From contig NZ_SOBT01000012.1 of NCBI RefSeq assembly GCF_004364935.1, positions 124,001 to 188,000 of the forward strand: a stretch of 64,000 nt of DNA. Direction: 5' to 3'. Below the pieces are notes generated by a model. It ran no database searches and was not told the DNA's origin. It saw only the letters and a program-made list of their open reading frames with translations. Position numbers and translations under genes: made by a program. This DNA is from Panacagrimonas perspica. Lineage in GTDB: Bacteria > Pseudomonadota > Gammaproteobacteria > Nevskiales > Nevskiaceae. Below, one piece after another: positions 51,068 to 60,746 of this stretch. How positions within the stretch are numbered: position 1 is the first letter of the stretch; the number at the start of each line of letters is the position of its first letter.

Positions 51068-53164
51068 ATGAGCTTTCGGCATCTCTGCATCCTGTTCCTG
51101 CTGCTGGTGCCGGCATCGGGCGCGTTCGCGCTTCCGGTGCAGGCCGACAACGTCGAGGCGGAGCTGATCGCCGAGAACCAGAGCTTCAAGGCCGGCGGCT
51201 ACGACAACTGGGTGGCGCTGCGCCTGCGGCCCGATCCGGGCTGGCACGTGTACTGGCAGAACCCGGGCGATTCGGGAATCCCGACCTCGCTGAAATGGAC
51301 GCTGCCGCCCGAGATTACGGCCGGCCCGATCGACTGGCCGTATCCGCATCGCGAGTCCCTGGGCGAGCTGACCAACTACGGCTACTCGGAAGAGACGCTG
51401 CACCTGGTGCCGATCCGCGTGAAGCGCGGTGATCGTGCCGAGCTCGCGGTCAAGGCGACGTGGCTGGTGTGCAAGGACATCTGCATCCCGGGTGAAGCCG
51501 AACTCAAGCTGTCGATGCCGGTGTCCGCGGCGCAGCCGCAGCCCGATGCGGCCTGGGCGAGCGCCTTCGCAAAGGCGCGCGCGCTGGTCCCGCGCGCGGC
51601 GCCGGACTGGGACGTGCGCTACTCGATCGTGCAGGGCGACTTCTCGATCTCGATCGAGGGCGCACAGTTCCCGCAGCGTGCGGAGGTTGAGTTCTTCCCG
51701 ATTCCGAACGACCTGGTCGCGCACGCCGCCGAGCAGCGCGTGATCATCGATCCGAACAACGGCCTGCGGCTGAGCCAGCGGCTGTCCACCTACTTCGTCG
51801 AGGCGCCGGCCGATCTGCGGGGCGTGCTGGTGATCCACGAGGGGGATACGGCCAAGGCCTTCCAGGTGGATGCCAAACCCGGAGACGTGGCGATCGTGCC
51901 CGCGTCGATGCACGCCGAACTGCATGCGACGCCGGGCAAGGCGCGTGCGGCGGCGGCCGGCGCCGTCGCGGCCTCGATTCCGCTGATGCTGCTGTTCGCG
52001 CTGCTGGGCGGGCTGATCCTGAACCTGATGCCCTGCGTCTTCCCGGTGCTCGCGATGAAGGCGCTGTCGGTGCTCAAGACGCGCGACGCCACGGCGCAGG
52101 CCAATCGTGCGCATTCGCTGGCGTACACGGCCGGCGTGATCGCAAGCTTCGTCGCGCTCGCGGCGCTGCTGATGTCCCTGCGCGCCGGCGGGGCGGCCCT
52201 GGGCTGGGGTTTCCAGCTCCAGTCCCCGGGCTTCGTGTTCGCGCTGGCGGGCCTGATCTTCGCGATGGGCCTGTCGCTGTCGGGCGTCGCGCACTTCGGC
52301 GCGTCGTGGATGGGTGCGGGGCAGAACCTCGCCGCCAAGCCGGGGCTTGCGGGTTCGTTCTTCACTGGCGTGCTCGCGGTCGTCGTCGCCAGCCCCTGCA
52401 CGGCGCCGTTCATGGCGCCGGCACTCGGCTTTGCGCTCGCACAACCCGCGTACGTGTCGCTGCTCGTGTTCGCCGTGCTGGGCCTGGGCCTGGCGCTGCC
52501 GTTCCTGCTGATCGGGTTCGCGCCGCGCCTGGCGACGCTGTTGCCGCGACCGGGCGCCTGGATGGAGACGTTCAAGCAGCTCATGGCTTTCCCGATGTAC
52601 CTGACGGCGGTGTGGCTGCTGTGGGTGCTCGGCGGGCTGACGGATCGCGACGGCATGGCCGTGGCGCTGCTCGGGCTGGTGCTGGTGGCGCTCGCGCTGT
52701 GGGTTTGGGGGCGTTCGCGCAGCGGCGTCGGCCAGAGTGTCGCGCTGCTGTTGCTGTTCTGCGCCGGCCTGCTCGTGCTGCACCCGGCGTTGAAGGTTCC
52801 GACTCGGAACACCGACGTCTCCGAGGCGCGTGACGGCTGGGAGTCCTACAGCGACGCGCGCTTCGATGCGCTGCGCGCGGCCGGCCGCTCGGTGTTCGTC
52901 GATTTCACCGCGGACTGGTGCCTGACCTGCAAGGTCAACGAGCGCGGCGCGCTGCGCTCCGAGCGCGTGCGCGAGACCTTCCGCAAGCACGACGTGGCGC
53001 TGCTGGTGGGCGACTGGACGCGCGCCGATCCGGCAATCACGGCGGTGCTCGATCGCTATGGCCGCAGCGGCGTGCCGTTGTACCTGGCCTCGCAGGACGG
53101 CGCGGAACCGCAGGTTCTGCCGCAGGTCCTTACCCCCGACATCATCGCGACTGCGTTCGAGTAG
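51068..53164 (+). CDS. dsbD: DsbD-family protein-disulfide reductase (ScsB-like form)
   Basis: 698 residues. Signal peptide (FLLLVPASGAFA), a large N-terminal periplasmic domain with WLVCKDICIPGEAEL (CxxxC), a membrane domain with the two redox Cys (NLMPCVFPVLAMK and SPCTAPFMAPALG) and a C-terminal thioredoxin domain with DFTADWCLTCK. It carries electrons from cytoplasmic thioredoxin across the inner membrane. The long N-terminal domain is that of the ScsB/long DsbD type. ATG 51068 chosen from the signal peptide; no clear ribosome site. A redoxin gene lies 35 nt downstream. Confidence 0.9.
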   Translation: MSFRHLCILFLLLVPASGAFALPVQADNVEAELIAENQSFKAGGYDNWVALRLRPDPGWHVYWQNPGDSGIPTSLKWTLPPEITAGPIDWPYPHRESLGELTNYGYSEETLHLVPIRVKRGDRAELAVKATWLVCKDICIPGEAELKLSMPVSAAQPQPDAAWASAFAKARALVPRAAPDWDVRYSIVQGDFSISIEGAQFPQRAEVEFFPIPNDLVAHAAEQRVIIDPNNGLRLSQRLSTYFVEAPADLRGVLVIHEGDTAKAFQVDAKPGDVAIVPASMHAELHATPGKARAAAAGAVAASIPLMLLFALLGGLILNLMPCVFPVLAMKALSVLKTRDATAQANRAHSLAYTAGVIASFVALAALLMSLRAGGAALGWGFQLQSPGFVFALAGLIFAMGLSLSGVAHFGASWMGAGQNLAAKPGLAGSFFTGVLAVVVASPCTAPFMAPALGFALAQPAYVSLLVFAVLGLGLALPFLLIGFAPRLATLLPRPGAWMETFKQLMAFPMYLTAVWLLWVLGGLTDRDGMAVALLGLVLVALALWVWGRSRSGVGQSVALLLLFCAGLLVLHPALKVPTRNTDVSEARDGWESYSDARFDALRAAGRSVFVDFTADWCLTCKVNERGALRSERVRETFRKHDVALLVGDWTRADPAITAVLDRYGRSGVPLYLASQDGAEPQVLPQVLTPDIIATAFE

Positions 53165-53199
53165 GCGCAGCCGTCCTTATCCACTTCGAGGATCGATCC

Positions 53200-53817
53200 A
53201 TGAGTCTTCTGCACAGCTTCAAGAGCGCCGGCCTCGCCGGCGTGGTGGCCCTGGCGATGAGCGGCGCGGCGCACGCCGTGCCCAAGGTCGGCGAGCCGGC
53301 GCCCGATTTCACGGCGCCCGGCGCCAATGGCAAGCCGGTGAAGCTGTCCGACCTGAAGGGCAAGTACGTGGTGCTGGAATGGACCAACGAGGGTTGCCCG
53401 TTCGTGCAGAAGCACTACAAGAGCGGAAACATGCAGGGGCTGCAGAAGGAATTCACCGGCAAGGACGTGGCCTGGATCACGGTGTTCTCATCCAGGGTCG
53501 GCGCGCAGGGTCACGTCGATGCCGAGGGCGCCAAGAAATTCCAGGCCGACTTCAAGACCGCGTCCACCGCGATGGTGCTGGATGACGCGGGCACGATCGG
53601 CAAGCTCTACGACGCCAAGACCACGCCGAACATGTTCGTCGTCGACCCGGCCGGCAAGCTGATCTACTCGGGCGCCATCGACGATACGCCCAGCGCCGAT
53701 GCCGCCGACATCCCGAAGTCGAAGAACCTCGTGCAGCTCGCGCTCAACGAGTCGATGGCGGGCAAGCCGGTGACCACGCCGGTCACCAAGCCCTACGGCT
53801 GCAGCGTCAAGTACTGA
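53200..53817 (+). CDS. Exported redoxin/TlpA-like protein
   Basis: 205 residues. Signal peptide ending AHA, then PKVGEPAPDFTAPGANGKPVKLSDLKGKYVVLEWTNEGCPFVQKHY (in parts), the AhpC/TSA fold with a GCPF motif rather than CxxC. The only other Cys in the mature protein is near the C-terminus (YGCSVKY). GAGG precedes the ATG. Placed directly after dsbD, it is likely one of its periplasmic partners. A peroxidase-like role is possible. Confidence 0.85.
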   Translation: MSLLHSFKSAGLAGVVALAMSGAAHAVPKVGEPAPDFTAPGANGKPVKLSDLKGKYVVLEWTNEGCPFVQKHYKSGNMQGLQKEFTGKDVAWITVFSSRVGAQGHVDAEGAKKFQADFKTASTAMVLDDAGTIGKLYDAKTTPNMFVVDPAGKLIYSGAIDDTPSADAADIPKSKNLVQLALNESMAGKPVTTPVTKPYGCSVKY

Positions 53818-53892
53818 GCCTTACCGGGACGGCGCGTCGCGACGGCGCGCCGCTTCCCGCAAAATGAGGGTCCTCGCCTTCGGGAACCTTCG

Positions 53893-54762
53893 ATGACCTA
53901 CAACACCCTGCTGTGGCAGGTGGAGCAGGGCGTGCTGACGCTCACGCTCAACCGCCCGGCCAACATGAACGCGTTCACCGTCGAGATGGCCGACGAGCTG
54001 GTCGACGCGTTCCAGCGCGCCAGCCGCGACGACGCGGTGCGCTGCATCGTGGTCACCGGTTCGGGCAAGGCCTTCTGCGCCGGCATGGACCTGTCGATTC
54101 CCGGCAACGTGTTCGGGCTCGACGAGTCGCTGCAGCCGACGATGGACGACATGCAGCGCCGGCTCGAAGATCCGGACATCCACCGTGGCGTTCGCGACAC
54201 CGGCGGGCGCGTGACGCTCGCCATCTTCGCCTGCACCAAGCCGGTGATCGGCGCGATCAACGGCGCGGCGGTGGGCATCGGCGCCACGATGACCTTGGCG
54301 ATGGACTTCCGGCTCGCGTCCGAGAAGGCGCGCATCGGTTTCGTGTTCGGCAAGCTCGGCATCGTGCCGGAGGCCTGTTCGAGCTGGTTCCTGCCGCGCA
54401 TCGTCGGCATCCAGACGGCGCTGGAGTGGACGTACAGCGCCGACATCCTCGACGCGCAGACCGCCAAGGACGGCGGGCTGGTGAAGGCGGTCTACGCGCC
54501 GGACCAGCTCTTGCCCGAGGCCTACAAGCTCGCGCATCGCTTCGTCGACGGAAAATCGCCGGTGGCGATCGCGCTGACGCGCCAGATGATGTATCGCAAT
54601 TCGGCGCAGCCGCACCCGCTGGAGGCGCATCGCGTGGACTCGCTGGCGATGTTCTACACCAGCATCCAGGATGGGAAGGAAGGCGTGAAATCCTTCCTCG
54701 AGAAGCGTCCGGCCGAGTTCAAGGGTTCGACCAACTCGATGCCGCCGTTCTTCCCCTGGTAA
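53893..54762 (+). CDS. Enoyl-CoA hydratase/isomerase family protein
   Basis: 289-residue crotonase. The two CoA/oxyanion regions KAFCAGMDLSIPG (about 58-70) and KPVIGAINGAAVGIGATMTLAMDFRLAS (about 116-143), and the acidic site GKLGIVPEACSSWFLP. Probably hydrates an enoyl-CoA in acyl or branched/aromatic acid breakdown. 75 nt after the redoxin gene; the quinone oxidoreductase gene follows after 38 nt, so the two may be a unit. Confidence 0.87.
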   Translation: MTYNTLLWQVEQGVLTLTLNRPANMNAFTVEMADELVDAFQRASRDDAVRCIVVTGSGKAFCAGMDLSIPGNVFGLDESLQPTMDDMQRRLEDPDIHRGVRDTGGRVTLAIFACTKPVIGAINGAAVGIGATMTLAMDFRLASEKARIGFVFGKLGIVPEACSSWFLPRIVGIQTALEWTYSADILDAQTAKDGGLVKAVYAPDQLLPEAYKLAHRFVDGKSPVAIALTRQMMYRNSAQPHPLEAHRVDSLAMFYTSIQDGKEGVKSFLEKRPAEFKGSTNSMPPFFPW

Positions 54763-54800
54763 GCGGTTCGCCCACCTTTTTCATTCGCTACGGAGTCGAC

Positions 54801-55775
54801 GTGAAAGCCATCGTCTGCAAGGAATTCGGTCCGCCCGAAAAGCTGGTCTACGAAGACCTGCCGCTGCGTGCGCCAGGTGCCACCGAGGTGCGCATCAAGG
54901 TACAGGCCGCCGGCGTGAATTTTCCCGACGTGCTGATCATCCAGAACAAGTACCAGTTCAAGGGCACGCCGCCGTTCGCGCCGGGTGGTGAAGTCTGCGG
55001 GACGATCGCGGAAGTCGGCGCCAAGGTGACGAAGTGGAAGGTGGGCGACCGCGTGGCCGCGATGACCTTGCAGGGCGGGTTCGCCGAGGAATGCATCGCG
55101 CCGGCCGCCGTGTGCGAGTCTGTGCCCGACAGCATGAGTTCGTCGATCGCAGCGGCGTTCCATCTGGTTTACGGCACCGTCATCCACGCGCTGAAGGATC
55201 GCGGCCAGCTGCAGCCCGGCGAGACGCTGCTGGTCCTGGGCGCGTCCGGTGGCGTGGGCATGGGCGCGATCCAGCTCGGCAAGATCATGGGCGCGCGCGT
55301 GATCGCCGCGGCCAGCTCGCCGGAGAAGCTCGCGTTCTGCAAGCAGCTCGGCGCCGACGAGGTCATCGACTATTCGAAGGAGTCGCTGAAGGACGCGGTG
55401 AAGAAGCTCACCGGTGGCAACGGCGCCGACGTCATCTTCGATCCGGTCGGTGGCCAGTACGCGCAGGACTCCTTTTCGTGCATCAACTGGAAAGGCCGTC
55501 ATCTGGTGATCGGCTTCGCTTCTGGTCCGATCCCCGAGATCGCGCTCAATCGCCTGCTGCTGAAGGGTTGCGCCTCGCTCGGCGTGTTCTGGGGTTCATT
55601 CATCCAGCGCGAGCCGGAAGCGCAGGCCGCCAACGTGCGCCAGCTCTACGACTGGTTCGAGCAAGGCAAGCTCAAGCCGCTGGTGTCGCGCGAATACCCG
55701 TTGTCGCAGGGCGCGCAGGCGCTGCGCGACATGGCGGACCGCAAGGTGGCGGGCAAGGTCGTGCTCGTCGTCTGA
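54801..55775 (+). CDS. NADPH:quinone oxidoreductase, MDR family
   Basis: 324 residues, GTG start with GGAG about 8 nt upstream. Zinc-independent medium-chain dehydrogenase/reductase: PGGEVCGTIAEVGAKVTKWKVGDRVAA, nucleotide loop LVLGASGGVGMGAIQLGK (about 144-161) and NGADVIFDPVGG. No structural zinc Cys cluster. Acts on quinones or enoyl substrates with NADPH; the exact substrate is unclear. Lies after the enoyl-CoA hydratase. Confidence 0.88.
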   Translation: MKAIVCKEFGPPEKLVYEDLPLRAPGATEVRIKVQAAGVNFPDVLIIQNKYQFKGTPPFAPGGEVCGTIAEVGAKVTKWKVGDRVAAMTLQGGFAEECIAPAAVCESVPDSMSSSIAAAFHLVYGTVIHALKDRGQLQPGETLLVLGASGGVGMGAIQLGKIMGARVIAAASSPEKLAFCKQLGADEVIDYSKESLKDAVKKLTGGNGADVIFDPVGGQYAQDSFSCINWKGRHLVIGFASGPIPEIALNRLLLKGCASLGVFWGSFIQREPEAQAANVRQLYDWFEQGKLKPLVSREYPLSQGAQALRDMADRKVAGKVVLVV

Positions 55776-55822
55776 CGACGCGCGACCGTGCCGCTGGAAT
55801 CGATACGATCGAGGAGCAAGCC

Positions 55823-56128
55823 GTGCAAGTAACGCGTCTGAGCGTGGTCGGTGGTCTGGTGGTGCTGCTCGCGGCATGCGCGGCGCGAGGTCCGCGCATG
55901 CAGGAGGTCGGCGAGAACTCCTACATGGTGACGATCGACGCCGCGGAGGTCCCCGACGGCAAGAAGGTCGCGCGCCGCGAGGCGATGCAGGTGGCCGAGG
56001 CGCATTGCGTGGCGCTGGGCCAGCACGCGCTGCCGACCCATCTCACCAGCGGGATCTCGGACTTCATGCAGGGCGGCGAGGTGGAGCTCAACTTCCGCTG
56101 CCAGAAAGAGGAATACACCGGGCCCTGA
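55823..56128 (+). CDS. Small lipoprotein
   Basis: 101 residues. GTG start with GAGGAG about 6-8 nt upstream. Signal with lipobox LLAAC (Cys about 19), then a short globular domain with YMVTIDAAEVPDG, two more Cys (EAHCVALG and NFRCQKEEY). Not assigned to a family with certainty. Follows the quinone oxidoreductase gene by 47 nt; convergent with the acyltransferase gene. Confidence 0.7.
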   Translation: MQVTRLSVVGGLVVLLAACAARGPRMQEVGENSYMVTIDAAEVPDGKKVARREAMQVAEAHCVALGQHALPTHLTSGISDFMQGGEVELNFRCQKEEYTGP

Positions 56129-56141
56129 AGCCGGTTCGCGA

Positions 56142-56207
56142 AGGCCGGGCGAAGTCGAGGATTGCGCTGTCCGGCGGAGGGGCTTCCCCGGACTTCGTCC
56201 GGGCTAC
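56142..56207. repeat. REP/BIME-like element R7 (type B, left arm decayed)
   Basis: Right arm CCGGACTTCGTCCGGGCTAC (56188-56207) is intact; the left GGCCGGGCGAAGTCGAGG is a degraded copy lacking the GTAG end. It lies between the convergent ends of the lipoprotein and acyltransferase genes, 3 nt from the acyltransferase stop. Confidence 0.75.
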
Positions 56208-56209
56208 GG

Positions 56210-56800
56210 TTAGGCTTCGGCGGCGAAATCCTGAGGATGCCGGGGCTTGATGGTCCGGTAGAACGCCTGGATCTGCGCGAGATCCGCTTCGTAGTTTCCG
56301 CTCGGGCGAATCAGCGGGCCGGTGCCGACCCGCCTGCGCTCGTAGTCGATGTAGGCCAGCAGGATCGGCGCGCCCGACGCCATTGCGATCCGGTAGAACC
56401 CGCTCTTCCAGATCGGCGCGCGCGAGCGCGTGCCCTCCGGCGCCACGCCGACGAACAGGCGCGGCTTGGACGCAAAGAGGTCGGCGGTCTGCTCGACGAT
56501 GCCGCGCGCGGCGTCGCGACGGATCGGCACGCCGCCCAGCGCCGTCAGCAAACCGCGGAAAGGCCAGCGGAACAGGCTGTCCTTGGCAAAGAAATTGACG
56601 CGGATGCCGAGCGCCAGGATCGCGGCCACGGCGAGGATGCCATCCCAGTTCGAGGTATGCGGCGCGGCGGTGATGACCAGGTGAGGCTCGTCGTGCGGCA
56701 GTTGCACGTCCATCTTCCAGCCCAGAAGCCTCAGCACGCCGGCGCCGAGGACCCGCGTGAACGCCGAGCCCCAGCGCGGCGCCATGCCCAGATCGTTCAT
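56210..56800 (-). CDS. PlsC-like lysophospholipid acyltransferase
   Basis: 196 residues. The acyltransferase catalytic motif HTSNWDG (HxxxxD, about 47-53), GGVPIRRDAARG and APEGTRSRAPIWKSGFYRIA are intact. Probably a 1-acylglycerol-3-phosphate or related glycerophospholipid acyltransferase. ATG 56800 has AGGGAA about 6 nt upstream; the 66-codon upstream frame is rejected. Divergent from miaB with 272 bp between starts. Confidence 0.85.
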   Translation of the reverse strand: MNDLGMAPRWGSAFTRVLGAGVLRLLGWKMDVQLPHDEPHLVITAAPHTSNWDGILAVAAILALGIRVNFFAKDSLFRWPFRGLLTALGGVPIRRDAARGIVEQTADLFASKPRLFVGVAPEGTRSRAPIWKSGFYRIAMASGAPILLAYIDYERRRVGTGPLIRPSGNYEADLAQIQAFYRTIKPRHPQDFAAEA

Positions 56801-57029
56801 GCGCGATTCCCTGTGTCGTTGTTGTTCTGTCTCGCCCCGCGGCGATTCTAGGGAAGGCCGCAGGGGCCGTGACGTTGGGCAGACGCCCATCGGGCTTCGC
56901 TGCGGCCGGGTTGGCCGCCGCCCCGGTGCCTGTCCGGACCGCTGCCGGCAGGTGTGACAAAGGGTCGTACATGAGGGCGACGACGGCTGCCCTCGCACAT
57001 CGAGGCGGCTGCGGTCGCGACCCAGTCCG

Positions 57030-57035
57030 TATAAT
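57030..57035 (+). promoter_or_regulatory. -10 element (TATAAT) upstream of the miaB operon
   Basis: Perfect TATAAT 38 nt before the miaB ATG, in a GC-rich region. No good -35 is seen 16-18 bp upstream, so strength is uncertain. Likely promoter for miaB-phoH-ybeY-corC. Confidence 0.5.
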
Positions 57036-57072
57036 CCCGGCCCGCTCGTGAAGGCCCCGCAGTCGATCCCGG

Positions 57073-58407
57073 ATGTCGTCCCCCCCGAAGCTCTACGTGC
57101 TCACGCACGGTTGCCAGATGAACGAGTACGACTCGGTCAAGATGGCCGACGTGCTCGCCAAGTCGCACGGCTACGAGCGCACTCAGAACGCGGACGAGGC
57201 GGACCTGCTGCTGCTCAACACCTGCTCGGTGCGTGAAAAAGCGCAGGAGAAAGTCTTCTCCGAGCTGGGGCGCTGGAAGCAGTGGAAGGACGCCGATCCC
57301 CGGCGCCTGATCGGCGTCGGCGGCTGCGTCGCCAGCCAGGAAGGCGAGGCCATCGCGCGCCGTGCGCCGATCGTCGACCTCGTGTTCGGTCCGCAGACGC
57401 TGCACCGGCTCCCGGCGTTGCTCGAGACACGGCGCGAGACATCGCGCCCGAGCATCGACGTCAGCTTTCCGGAGATCGAGAAGTTCGACGCCTTGCCGGC
57501 GCCGCGTGCCGAAGGTCCGACCGCCTTCGTGTCGATCATGGAAGGCTGCTCCAAGTACTGCTCGTTCTGCGTGGTGCCGTACACGCGCGGCACCGAGATC
57601 AGCCGGCCGCTGGATTCGGTGCTGGTCGAGATCGCACAGCTTGCCGAGCAGGGCGTGCGTGAAGTGACCTTGCTGGGCCAGAACGTGAACGCCTACCGCG
57701 GCACGATGGGCGACTCGGCCGAGACCTGCGATCTGGCGCTGCTGATCCATTACGTCGCGCGCATCCCGGGCATCGAGCGCATCCGTTTCACGACTTCGCA
57801 TCCGGCGGAATTCACCGATGCGCTGGCCGACGCGTTCATCGAAGAGCCGAAGCTTGCGTCCTACCTGCACCTGCCGGTGCAGTCGGGCAGCGATCGCATC
57901 CTGGGCATGATGAAGCGCGGCTACACGCGCGCCGCCTACCTGCAGAAGATCGCCCGCGTGCGCGCCGCGCGCCCGGGACTGTCGCTGTCCTCGGATTTCA
58001 TCGTGGGTTTCCCGGGCGAAACCGACGACGATTTCGCGCAGACCATCGCGCTGATCGACGAGATCGGCTTTGATTGCGCGTTCTCGTTCGTGTACTCGCC
58101 GCGTCCCGGAACACCCGCCGCCAACCTGCGTGACGGGGTGCCGGCCGAGATCAAGCAGGCGCGCCTGCACCGGCTGCAGGAACGTATCCGCCACTTCGAT
58201 GATCGCTTCCGCGAAAGCTTCGTCGGCACCACGCAGTCTGTGCTGGTCGAGCGGCCTTCGCGGCGCGGCGGCGGCCAGATGGCGGGCCGCGTGTCGGCCA
58301 ACCGGGTCGTCAATTTCGACGGCCCCGATTCTCTCGTCGGCCACTTCGCCGACGTCCTCATCACGGAGTCCGCGGCCAACTCGCTGCGCGGCCGCCTGCT
58401 CGCTTGA
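57073..58407 (+). CDS. miaB: tRNA-2-methylthio-N6-dimethylallyladenosine synthase
   Basis: 444-residue radical SAM methylthiotransferase acting at tRNA position 37. N-terminal MTTase domain ([37 protein letters not shown]), radical SAM cluster [16 protein letters not shown] (CxxxCxxC) and a C-terminal TRAM domain ([18 protein letters not shown]). Normal length. First gene of a canonical block; phoH follows by 19 nt. Confidence 0.96.
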   Translation: MSSPPKLYVLTHGCQMNEYDSVKMADVLAKSHGYERTQNADEADLLLLNTCSVREKAQEKVFSELGRWKQWKDADPRRLIGVGGCVASQEGEAIARRAPIVDLVFGPQTLHRLPALLETRRETSRPSIDVSFPEIEKFDALPAPRAEGPTAFVSIMEGCSKYCSFCVVPYTRGTEISRPLDSVLVEIAQLAEQGVREVTLLGQNVNAYRGTMGDSAETCDLALLIHYVARIPGIERIRFTTSHPAEFTDALADAFIEEPKLASYLHLPVQSGSDRILGMMKRGYTRAAYLQKIARVRAARPGLSLSSDFIVGFPGETDDDFAQTIALIDEIGFDCAFSFVYSPRPGTPAANLRDGVPAEIKQARLHRLQERIRHFDDRFRESFVGTTQSVLVERPSRRGGGQMAGRVSANRVVNFDGPDSLVGHFADVLITESAANSLRGRLLA

Positions 58408-58426
58408 GCCCTGTCCGGACTCCGCC

Positions 58427-59422
58427 ATGAAAGACCGCGCCGAAATCACCGACCTTGCACTGGAGCCCGACGATCACGCGCGCATCGCGAACGTGGCCGG
58501 TGCGTTCGACGAGCACCTGCGACAGATCGAGCTGCGCCTGGGCATCGAGGTGCGCAATCGCGGCAACCGTTTCCGCCTCGTGGGCAATGCGGTGGATCGT
58601 GCGCGCGGAGAAGCGGTGCTGCGCGGCCTGTTCGATCAGAGCGCGAACGCGGTGATCACGTCGGAAGATGTGCACCTGGCGCTGCTCGAGCACACCGGCG
58701 AGCGCCGACGTCCGGACGACGACGCGCAGCCGGCCGAGCACGGTGAGATCGTCGTTCGCACCAAGCGCGGCGTCGTGCGCGGACGTGGCGTGCTGCAGAA
58801 GCAGTACCTGAAGAACATCGCGTCGCACGATCTTTCCTTCGGCATCGGTCCGGCCGGTACTGGCAAGACCTATCTGGCCGTCGCCAGCGCCGTGCAGGCG
58901 CTCGAAAAGGACCGCGTGCGCCGCATCGTGCTGACGCGCCCGGCGGTCGAGGCGGGCGAGAAGCTGGGTTTCCTGCCGGGTGACATGACGCAGAAGGTCG
59001 ATCCTTACCTGCGCCCGCTGTACGACGCGCTGTACGAGATGCTCGGCTTCGAACGCGTGGCGCGGCTGATCGAGCGCGCGGTCATCGAAGTGGCGCCGCT
59101 GGCTTTCATGCGCGGCCGCACCCTTAACGAGTCCTTCATCATCCTCGACGAAGCTCAGAACACCACGCAGGAACAGATGAAGATGTTTCTGACCCGTATC
59201 GGTTTCGGCAGCGTCGCGGTGGTGACCGGCGACGTCACCCAGATCGACCTTCCGCGGCACGAGATGAGCGGCCTCAAGCACGCGATGAAGGTGCTCGACG
59301 GCGTCAAGGCCATCAGCTTCGCGCACTTCCGCAAGGAAGACGTGGTGCGCCACCCGCTGGTGCAGGCGATCGTCCACGCCTACGAGCTGCACGAAGCGCA
59401 GCAGCCGGCCCGTCCCGCTTGA
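58427..59422 (+). CDS. ybeZ: PhoH family P-loop protein (YbeZ)
   Basis: 331 residues. Cytoplasmic ATPase with Walker [17 protein letters not shown] (about 141-156), [19 protein letters not shown] and Walker B region [13 protein letters not shown]. In enterics it works with YbeY in RNA metabolism. ATG 58427 is where the family begins; the longer upstream frame overlaps miaB. Its TGA overlaps the ybeY TTG. Confidence 0.95.
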   Translation: MKDRAEITDLALEPDDHARIANVAGAFDEHLRQIELRLGIEVRNRGNRFRLVGNAVDRARGEAVLRGLFDQSANAVITSEDVHLALLEHTGERRRPDDDAQPAEHGEIVVRTKRGVVRGRGVLQKQYLKNIASHDLSFGIGPAGTGKTYLAVASAVQALEKDRVRRIVLTRPAVEAGEKLGFLPGDMTQKVDPYLRPLYDALYEMLGFERVARLIERAVIEVAPLAFMRGRTLNESFIILDEAQNTTQEQMKMFLTRIGFGSVAVVTGDVTQIDLPRHEMSGLKHAMKVLDGVKAISFAHFRKEDVVRHPLVQAIVHAYELHEAQQPARPA

Positions 59423-59898
59423 GCGAGATCCTGATCCAGCGCCGGATCGATCCGACGGGCGTGCCGGCTGCCTCGAGCCTGCGGCTATGGGCCAATACGG
59501 CCCTCGGGCGCATCGCCGGGGACATCACGATCCGCATCGTCGACGAGGCGGAGAGCCAGGAACTCAACCGGCGCTACCGCGGCAAGGACAAGTCGACCAA
59601 CGTCCTGTCCTTTCCCTACGACGGCGACATGCTCGACGTGCCGATCCTGGGGGATATCGTCATCTGTGGGCCGGTGGTGGCGCTGGAAGCCGAACAGCAG
59701 GGCAAGGAGCCCCGCGCCCACTGGGCGCACCTGGTGGTGCATGGTTGCCTGCATCTTCTGGGTTACGATCATGTCCAGGAGAGCGAGGCCGAGGTCATGG
59801 AGGCCTGCGAACGGAAGATACTGGCGGGGATGGGATTCGCGGATCCCTACGCCATCACCGCGAGTACCAGGGCGCGCAAGCGCAAACGGCCGGCATGA
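59419..59898 (+). CDS. ybeY: Endoribonuclease YbeY
   Basis: 159 residues. Zinc-dependent endoribonuclease for 16S rRNA 3' maturation and ribosome quality control. Metal site HLVVHGCLHLLGYDH (H-x3-H-x5-H) is intact, preceded by NRRYRGKDKSTNVLSFPYD. A TTG start overlaps the phoH stop (TTGA), indicating coupling. Lys/Arg-rich C-terminus. Its stop overlaps the corC ATG by 4 nt. Confidence 0.95.
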   Translation: MSEILIQRRIDPTGVPAASSLRLWANTALGRIAGDITIRIVDEAESQELNRRYRGKDKSTNVLSFPYDGDMLDVPILGDIVICGPVVALEAEQQGKEPRAHWAHLVVHGCLHLLGYDHVQESEAEVMEACERKILAGMGFADPYAITASTRARKRKRPA

Positions 59899-60746
59899 GC
59901 GAAGACGCGACAGCGGAAGGCAGAAGTGGTCCCAACGTGAATCGCTGGGTCCAGCGCATGGTGCGCAGGTTCGGGGGTGGTCCGCGCACGCGCGAAGACC
60001 TGCTGTCGCTGCTGCGCGAGGCGCGCAACCTCCAGCTGATGGATGCCGACGCCCTGACGATGTTCCAGGGAATTCTGGGGACCTCCGAAACCCAGGTGCG
60101 CGACATCATGGTGCCGCGTGCACAGATCAGTTTCGTCGAGCGCGCCTGGCCACTGAACAAGCTGATCGAGACCGTGGTGGAGTCCGGCCACTCGCGCTTC
60201 CCGGTGACCGGCGACACGCGTGACGAGATCGTCGGCATCCTGCTCGCCAAGGACCTGCTTCGCTTCACGTCGACGTCCACGGAGACGTTCGACCTCGCGC
60301 GCTGGCTGCGGCCGGTGCAGTTCGTGCCGGAATCCAAGCGCGTCAACGTGCTGCTCAAGGACTTCAAGCGCGGCCGCAACCACATGGCGATCGTCGTCGA
60401 CGAATACGGCGGCGTCGCCGGGCTGGTCACCATCGAGGACGTGCTCGAGCAGATCGTCGGCGACATCGACGACGAGCATGACGAGGCCGAAGGCGCGCAC
60501 ATCCTCAAGCAGGACGAGCGCCGCTTCCTGGTCGCGGCGCTGACGCCGCTCGAGGAATTCAATGAATACTTCGGCGCGGAGTTTCCGACCAGCGAGTTCG
60601 ACACCATCGGTGGATTCGTCACGCAGCGTTTCGGCCACATGCCCAAGCGCGGCGAGAGCCTGCGCGTGGAGAAATTCAACTTCAACGTGCAGCGCGCCGA
60701 CAGCCGCCGCGTGCAGATGCTGCAGGTGACGCTGGCACCGGGCTGA
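59895..60746 (+). CDS. corC: CorC/HlyC family CBS-domain protein (YbeX)
   Basis: 283 residues, soluble. Paired CBS domains (VRDIMVPRAQISFVE; HMAIVVDEYGGVAGLVTIEDVLEQIVGDIDDEHDE in parts) and a C-terminal CorC_HlyC domain (EFPTSEFDTIGGFVTQRFGHMP). Linked to Mg/Co homeostasis and to ribosome biology in enterics. Overlaps ybeY by 4 nt. Confidence 0.95.
   Translation: MSEDATAEGRSGPNVNRWVQRMVRRFGGGPRTREDLLSLLREARNLQLMDADALTMFQGILGTSETQVRDIMVPRAQISFVERAWPLNKLIETVVESGHSRFPVTGDTRDEIVGILLAKDLLRFTSTSTETFDLARWLRPVQFVPESKRVNVLLKDFKRGRNHMAIVVDEYGGVAGLVTIEDVLEQIVGDIDDEHDEAEGAHILKQDERRFLVAALTPLEEFNEYFGAEFPTSEFDTIGGFVTQRFGHMPKRGESLRVEKFNFNVQRADSRRVQMLQVTLAPG

Noticed and set aside
29182-56207. GTAGCCCGG/CCGGGCTAC repeats as a CRISPR array
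   Set aside because: The copies are kilobases apart, inverted in pairs and at gene ends; there is no regular spacer array and no cas gene.
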